Shown one piece after another: positions 19,134 to 26,100 of a stretch of DNA of 64,000 nucleotides (position 1 is its first letter; each line of letters starts with the position of its first letter). The notes under the pieces are model-generated. The model was not told the origin of the DNA, ran no database searches, and saw nothing but the letters and a program-made list of their open reading frames with translations. The translations under genes were made by a program, and so were the position numbers. Source of the DNA: Thermosynechococcaceae cyanobacterium Okahandja (GTDB lineage: Bacteria > Cyanobacteriota > Cyanobacteriia > Thermosynechococcales > Thermosynechococcaceae); contig CP136945.1 in NCBI GenBank assembly GCA_041530395.1, positions 248,001 to 312,000 on the forward strand, read 5' to 3'.

Positions 19134-22100
19134 ATGATTAAGCTAGAAAAACTGACTTCGGGCACAACGGTTAAAGGCATACTACCCAATCAAAGTGTCA
19201 CCGTCATTGAGGCGAAGTGGCATGGCAGTGATGTGGTTGAGTTGACCTATAAGGATACAAACGGCCAACCCCATACTGAGATTTTATTCCGAGACAGGGA
19301 GCCAACTTTAGAGATTGTCACCGAGGGACGGCCTTGGAGCTTTGATGGGGATGGGGCGTTGCTGCGGTTGGTGTCCGAAGCCCATCGCATTCGGCTGGCG
19401 CACTTATTTGATCCGTTGCTGGCGGTGCATACCTCATTGGTGGAACCGCTGCCCCACCAGATCACGGCGGTGTATAGCGAGATGCTGACCCGGCAACCGT
19501 TGCGGTTCTTGCTGGCGGATGATCCGGGAGCCGGAAAAACCATTATGGCGGGGCTGTTTATCCGCGAATTGCTGATTCGGGGGGACTTACACCGGTGCTT
19601 GATTGTGTGTCCGGGCAGTTTGGCGGTGCAGTGGCAGGATGAGTTGTTTCATAAGTTTCATCTGCCCTTTGAGATTCTGACCAATGACCGGATTGAAGCG
19701 GCTCGCACGGGGAATGCCTTTGCCGAAATGCCGCTACTGATTGCGCGGCTAGATAAACTGAGTCGCAATGAAGACTTGCAAGCTAAGCTGGGGCAAACCG
19801 ATTGGGATCTGGTCGTGGTGGATGAGGCGCACAAACTGTCGGCCTCGTTTTTTGGGGGTGAAATCAAGGAAACCAAGCGTTATAAGCTCGGTAAACTGCT
19901 GTCCACGCTGACTCGCCATTTTCTGTTGATGACGGCTACGCCCCACAATGGCAAAGAGGAGGACTTCCAGCTATTTCTGGCGCTACTGGATGGCGATCGC
20001 TTTGAGGGGCGATTCCGGGATGGGGTGCATACCTGTGATGTGTCGGATTTGATGCGGCGACTGGTGAAGGAGGATTTGCTCAAGTTTGATGGCAGACCCC
20101 TGTTTCCGGAGCGGCGGGCGCATACGGTCAAATATGTTTTGTCGGATCTAGAAGCTGTTCTTTACAATCAGGTCACCGATTACGTCAGGGAAGAATTTAA
20201 CCGAGCCGAAGCGCTGGCGAATGAGGGGCGCAAGGGGACGGTGGGGTTTGCGTTGACGATTTTGCAACGGCGGCTGGCTTCTTCGCCAGAGGCGATTTAT
20301 CAGTCGTTGCGGCGGCGGCGGGAGCGGTTGGAGAAGCGGCTAAGGGAGGAAAAACTGAAGAGAGGAGAGAGTGAAAAAGCTTTCCTCAGTTCCCAAATCT
20401 CTTTTCTCGCTCCTCAAATTGACCCGGATGATTGGGACGATGATTTTGAGGATTCCTCTAGTGATGAGCGCGAGGCTACAGAAGAAGAGGTGGTGGATTT
20501 GGCGACGGCCTCCCAGACGATCGCAGAGTTGCAGGCGGAGATTGAGCGGTTGGGGGAGTTGGAGCGGTTGGCGTTGCAGGTGCGGCGGAGTGGTAAGGAT
20601 TGCAAGTGGGAGGAGTTGTCGCGGGTAATTCAAGCGATTTTTGCCCCACAAAGGCACGAAGGACATGAAGAAGATTCTTTGTGGTCTTTGTGTCTTCGTG
20701 GTTCGTCTCGCAAACTGGTCATCTTTACCGAACATCGGGACACCCTGAACTATCTGGTCAATCAAATTACGACTCTCATCGGGCGACCGGAGGCGGTGGT
20801 GACGATCCACGGCGGCATGGGGCGGGAGCAGCGCAAGCAGGCAGAGGAAACCTTTAAGCAAGATGTGGCGGTGCAAGTCTTGATTGCGACGGATGCGGCG
20901 GGGGAGGGGATTAACCTGCAACGGGCACACTTGATGGTGAATTACGATCTGCCGTGGAACCCGAATCGACTGGAGCAGCGCTTTGGGCGCATTCACCGGA
21001 TTGGTCAGACTGAAGTCTGTCACCTTTGGAACTTGGTGGCGGCGGACACCCGTGAGGGGGATGTGTATCTCTCGCTGCTCAAGAAGCTGGAGATTGAGCA
21101 AAAGGCGCTGGGTGGCAAGGTGTTTGATGTGTTGGGCAAGGCGATCGCCGGGAAGGAACTGCGAGAACTCCTGATTGAAGCGATTCGCTATGGCGATCGC
21201 CCAGAGGTCAAGGCGAAGCTGGATCGGGTGGTGAGCGATCGCCTCGACCAAAGTCGGTTGCGGGCGTTACTGGAGGAACGCGCCCTGGCACGAGATTCAA
21301 TGGATGTGACTAAGGTGCAGCAGATCCGCCAGGAGATGGAGCGAGCGGAAGCCCGAAAACTCCAGCCCCATTTCATTGCATCCTTTTTCTTGGAAGCCTT
21401 CCAGCGATTGGGCGGGACGATTCGGCAGCGGGAACCCAAACGCTATGAAATTACCCATGTGCCAGAGGCCATTCGCAGCCACAGCTGGGGGATGGGTCGA
21501 GGTGAACCGATTTTGCGGCGCTATGAGCGCATCTGTTTTGAGAAGGAACAGATCAGGGTGACTGGAAAACCCTTGGCGGCTTTTGTCTGTCCGGGTCATC
21601 CTTTGTTGGACGCTGTGCTGAATTTGACGCTAGAGCAGCATCGGGATCTGCTGCGGCAGGGGGCGATTCTGGTGGATGGGAATGATCCGGGGGAAGCAGT
21701 GCGGGTGTTAGTGTATTTGGAACATTCCATTCAGGATGCGCGCACCGAACGAGATGGGCGGCGGCGGGTGGTGTCGCGTCGGATGCAGTATGTGGAGATT
21801 TTTTACCCTCAAGAACACCCTCATCCCCTAACCCGTTCTCCCATCAAGGGAGAAGGGGAACAAGAGGATTTTCCTCCCCTCTCCCGTTCTGGGAGAGGGG
21901 TCGGGGGTGAGGGCGAGATCAGAAACGCAGGTTATGCCCCCTATCTCGACTATCGACCATTAGAGGAAGCGGAAAAGCCACTAGTAGAATCGGCGCTGAA
22001 TCATTTAGGTATTCGCGATGATATTGAAAACAAGGCGACCAGCTATGCCATTGCTCACCTGGTGTCGAACCATCTTCAGGAAGTTCGGGAACGGAAGGAA

Positions 22101-22889
22101 GAACTGATTGAAAAGACGGTGCGGGCGGTGAAGGATCGCCTGACCAAGGAAATTAACTATTGGGATCATCGGGCGGCGGAGCTGCGCCTACAGGAGCAAG
22201 CCGGCAAACCGAATGCCAAGCTGAACTCAGCCAAAGCACGACAGCGGGCAGATGAGTTGGCCGCACGGTTGCAAAAGCGTCTGGCGGAATTAGAGCAAGA
22301 ACGCCAGCTTTCACCCCTGCCACCGGTGGTCGTCGGTGGGGCGCTGGTGGTGCCGATCGGCCTCCTGCAACGGCTGCAAGGGAAACGGGCAGCACCCCCC
22401 GGCACCTTTGCCCAAGAAACTCAGCGGGTAGAGCGAGCGGCAATGGAGGCCGTCATGGCCGTAGAACGATCGTTGGGGTATGAACCACGGGATGTGAGTG
22501 CTCAGAAGTGTGGTTATGACATTGAATCCGCTGCTGGGGATGAGGGTCTGCGATTTATCGAAGTAAAGGGCCGAGTTGAGGGAGCGGAAACGGTAACCGT
22601 CACCAAAAACGAAATCCTGACGGCGCTGAATAAACCGGATAACTATATCTTGGCGCTGGTGCAGGTGCCGACTGATCGCAATTTTCCCGAAGGCGATGTA
22701 TTTCGGGTGCGGGAGGCTGGCGAAAATTATCAAGTACCGGGGCAGGGTTGCGAAATCCGTTATGTCCAGCAACCGTTCCAAGCGGCAGACTTTCGGGCTT
22801 GCAGTGTAAATTACTCTTGGAAAGATCTTTGGAATGCTGGATACGACCCAAGGAAAACAAAAAATGAAGTTAAAAATTCTTGCGAATGA
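19134..22889 (+). CDS. SNF2-type DEAD/H helicase with C-terminal DUF3883
   Basis: A 1251-residue superfamily 2 ATPase. Walker A is in [12 protein letters not shown] (about residue 130), the DEAH box in [11 protein letters not shown] (about 230), motif III in [15 protein letters not shown], and the C-terminal helicase lobe around 560-630 ([30 protein letters not shown]). The C-terminus has a DUF3883 segment (GYDIESA..., FIEVKGR), a PD-(D/E)XK-like fold found in defence proteins. The protein probably translocates on DNA together with the methylase and ATPase genes downstream. The frame contains three in-frame repeat insertions, at about residues 405-425, 504-525 and 895-927, none of which break it. 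The start ATG fits the promoter. Confidence 0.88.
   Translation: [1251 protein letters not shown]
20350..20412 (+). repeat. Family C insert: purine/pyrimidine inverted repeat inside helicase gene
   Basis: A purine-rich stretch (GAAGAGAGGAGAGAG) is followed by a pyrimidine-rich stretch (CTCTTTTCTCGCTCCTC) that is its rough reverse complement, so the region can fold back. In frame it encodes a short charged then Ser-rich linker between two helicase regions. A related arrangement lies in the DUF499 gene at 31611-31724. Confidence 0.5.
20644..20706 (+). repeat. Family B palindromic element inside helicase gene
   Basis: The left half reads CCACAAAGGCACGAAGGACA and the right half is its imperfect inverse (TTTGTGTCTTCGTGG). 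It belongs to the CCACAGAGACACAGAG-like family also found at 23104, 27305, 27930 and 28568. Here both arms are present, making a hairpin, and the element is read in frame as a His/Glu/Cys/Arg linker of about 20 residues just before helicase motif [10 protein letters not shown]. Confidence 0.65.
21818..21913 (+). repeat. Family A palindromic element A1 inside helicase gene
   Basis: The element starts CCCTCATCCCCTAACCC and ends with the near inverse GGGGTCGGGGGTGAGGG. Inside are two more hairpins: TTCTCCC/GGGAGAA and CCCCTCTCCC/GGGAGAGGGG. It is 96 bp, a multiple of three, and is read in frame as a linker containing SPIKGEGEQ and SGRGVGGEG. The same peptide signatures recur in the methylase gene. 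Confidence 0.8.
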
Positions 22890-23079
22890 GGCAGAAAAAG
22901 ATGTTTTTTGGGCTGAAGTGCCAGCTATTCTTGACCGTGCAACTCAGGGAGATAGCTTTGAAGAGTTGCTGGAAAATCTCTGCGAAGCGATCGAGGGTTG
23001 GTTGTGGGTGGGCATCGAAACACCTTTGGTTTCAGAGAACAGCCCAGTTATGAAATCGGACTGCTCTGCCACTTTATGA
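22864..23079 (+). CDS. HicB-like / DUF1902-type small protein
   Basis: A 71-residue protein whose centre, FWAEVPAILDRATQGDSFEELL, followed by NLCEAIEGWL, matches the HicB/UPF0150 fold used by antitoxins of HicAB pairs. The normal C-terminal extension or DNA-binding part is missing, and the last residues look out of frame: another frame stays open to 23114 (SYEIGLLCHFMKQ...). No HicA toxin is present. The start at ATG 22864 overlaps the helicase end by 26 bp. It may be a relic or a locus-specific regulator. A family B repeat follows immediately. Confidence 0.6.
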   Translation: MKLKILANEAEKDVFWAEVPAILDRATQGDSFEELLENLCEAIEGWLWVGIETPLVSENSPVMKSDCSATL

Positions 23080-23103
23080 AACAAGTCAACCTCTCAGAAT
23101 CTG

Positions 23104-23147
23104 ATCTTGAATAATCTCTGTGCCCTCTGTGTCTCTGTGGTTCTTTA
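23104..23147 (-). repeat. Family B repeat, single arm, before methylase gene
   Basis: On the minus strand this reads ACCACAGAGACACAGAGGGC followed by ACAGAGATTATT, the same family as the copies before the Uma2 genes but in the opposite orientation. It fills the gap between the HicB-like gene and the methylase start; reading it as protein gives a spurious N-terminal extension. Confidence 0.65.
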
Positions 23148-23190
23148 TTCTTCGCAGCAGTTATTCAAGTTATCTCAGCCCCAGCTCGCC

Positions 23191-26100
23191 ATGACTTACC
23201 GCAAAAAACTCATCGAAGTTGCCCTGCCCCTCGAAGCCATCAACCTAGAATCAGCACGGGAGAAATCCATCCGCCACGGCCACCCCTCGACGCTGCATTT
23301 GTGGTGGGCACGGCGACCCTTGGCCGCCTGTCGCGCGGTTCTATGGGCCTCCCTCGTCGATGATCCGTCAAGCTGGCCGGACAAGTTCCCCACGGAGGCA
23401 GACCAAGCACGGGAACGGCAGCGGTTGTTCGACATTTTGGGTCGGATTGAGGTGCAGCGGGATAAAAAAGGCAATGAGAAGCAAGTTGTCCGCGGGCTGG
23501 TGTCATGGGATGACGTGAACGATCCGAAGTCAGGCGTCTTGGAAGCAGCGCAGCGAGAAATTGCGCGGTGCTTGGCGTGGGATCGGGGTGAGGAACCACC
23601 GACTAAACCCGATGCGGTGCGGGAGTACATTGCCAAGTATGCGCCCCCGGCCTATGACCCGTTTGCGGGAGGGGGTTCGATTCCGTTGGAGGCGCAGCGG
23701 TTGGGGCTGGAGGCTCATGCGAGTGATTTGAATCCGGTGGCGGTGTTGATCAATAAGGCGCTGATTGAGATTCCGCCGAAGTTTAAGGATCAGGCACCGG
23801 TGAATCCAGTATTAAGAGGACAGGGATTAGGGAACGGGGAACAGGGAGATGAGCGAGGTTCAGTCGCACCGGGATCTAGTTGTTTGGCAGAAGTCGATGG
23901 ATCTAGTGGTGCAAATTTATCAACTGAGCGATCGCTTTCCGAAGGTGGAGATGTATCACCTAACCAGTCAGATCACACGAGCAGCAATCTCGATTCCGGC
24001 AAACATAGCCGAGGGAAACGCACGGGGAACGCGCAAGGACTACGCCAATTTTCTGGCGATCGCCAAAGGGTCGCTGATGGAAACAGAGACGTTTCTAATG
24101 TTGGCAGTCCGGCTCAACTATCTCACCCAGCAAGAAGTAGATGCAACCCTGGCATTGATTGTGGAAATCAGCAAGATGCTAACCGCCCTTCGCAAACGTC
24201 TGCTTCAGCCCTAAACCTTCCTGTTACCCGTTCCCTCTTCTCTCTTCCCTACAAAGGGGCCCAAGGATTGGCGGCGGACGTGCGCTATTACGGGCAATGG
24301 ATGCGGGATGAGGCGTTTAAGCGGATTGGGCATCTTTATCCGAAGGTGAAAGTAATTCGTCAGGCCGATGGCAGCTACCAGCCCTATCACCCTCATCCCC
24401 TAACCCCTCCTACTATTGAGGAAAACTCCCCTCACTCCCTAGTTCTTTCTGCCATTGAGGAGGATTCCCCTCACCCCCTAACCCCCTCTCCCACTGGAGG
24501 CGAGGGGGAATATGAGCGTTGGGAGATTTCTGCGGCACTGAGTAGGAGAATGACGGAAGTTGCGCGTCGGTTGCGCAAGGAACAAACCAAAAGTGAGAAA
24601 ATTCTCTGGCAGGCATTGCGAGGAGCACAACTGGACGGTCGAAAGTTTCGGCGTCAGCAACCAATTGGTTCGTTCGTAGTTGATTTTTTCTGTGCTTCTG
24701 AGAGGCTAATTGTAGAGGTAGATGGCTCTGTTCATGATTCTCAAAAAGAACTTGACGAAGAACGACAACGGCTATTGGAGTCTTTAGGACTGCGATTTGT
24801 TCGCTTAAAAGCAAGTGATGTTGAGACCAATCTATCCACTTGTCTTAACCAAATTAAAGCTGCCTTTACCCCCCTCTCCCCTCGTGGGAGAGGGGCTGGG
24901 GGTGAGGGGGCACAGCCCGAAGAACTGACTGTGATCGCTTGGCTCTGGGCGCGGACGGTGAAGTGCCCGAACCCAGCCTGTGGCTGTCAGATGCCCTTGG
25001 TACGGAGCTTTCAGCTTTCAACGAAGAAGGGGAAGGAGGCTTGGGTGGAGCCAGTGATCCATTACCCTCATCCCCTAGCCCCTTCTCCCATCAAGGGAGA
25101 AGGGGAGCAAGAAGAGGATCTAACTCCCCTCGCCCCGCATGGGAGAGGAGTCGGGGGTGAGGGGCCAACCATCCAGTTCGTAGTCAAGTCGGGGCAGGGG
25201 AAAGCACCCGAAGGAACGGTCGATCGCAAAGGGGCACGCTGCATTGCCTGTGGAACTCCCGTACCATTGGAGTATGTGCGGAGTGAGGGCAGAGCCGGAC
25301 GCATGGGGGCGCAAATGATGGCGATCGTTGCTGAGGGACAAAATGGACGGGTTTATCTGGCACCCACAGAAGAACAGGAAGCCATTGCTAATTCGGCTCA
25401 ACCGGAATGGAAACCGGATACTGAATTAATCCCAAACTCACGCCATGTTACGCCTGTAATTTACGGCATGACCAAACACGCCGATCTCTTCACCCCGCGT
25501 CAACTGGTTGCCCTCACCACCTTCAGCGATTTGGTGAGCGAAGCACGGGAAAAGGCAACTCAGGATGCTATTGCTGCGGGGCTACCGGATGATGATGTGC
25601 CGTTGAATGAGGGCGGCACGGGGGCTAGGGCTTATGGGGAGGCGATCGCGACTTATTTAGCGTTTGCAGTGGATAAATGTGCAGATTATTGGAATACTAT
25701 TGCCACTTGGATGCCAAGAGGAACAGTAGGACATTTGTTTACAAAACAGGCTATCCAAATGACATGGGATTTTGTGGAAGCTAATGGGCTTGTTGATTTT
25801 CACTGTGCATGGCATGAAGCTTTTGGATGGGTTTCCAAAAATCTTGAGACTTACTCTAATATCTCAATTGGAAAAGTTAGCCAACACGACGCCACTGCCC
25901 CCCACCCCAATGACACCACCCCAAAACTCATCTCCACCGATCCTCCTTACTATGATGCTGTGCCCTATGCCGATCTGTCAGACTTTTTCTATGTTTGGCT
26001 GCGGCGTTCTCTCAGTGCTATTTATCCCAACATTTTGAACACCGTTTTAGTTCCCAAAGCCCAAGAAATGGTCGCCGATCACTTCCGGCACGGCACGAAA

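Noticed and set aside
20340-21251. 303-codon frame on the minus strand
   Set aside because: It lies wholly opposite the helicase gene and is rich in Arg/Gln/Leu as expected for an antisense shadow; no start signals or family pattern.
23107-23190. N-terminal extension of the methylase (LCALCVSVVLYSS)
   Set aside because: This is a family B repeat read as protein; DUF1156 homology begins at the Met of 23191.
24211-25401. Several 60-130-codon minus-strand frames across the inserts of the methylase gene
   Set aside because: They are antisense readings of the palindromic repeats and DUF559 domain, which read open on both strands because of their composition.
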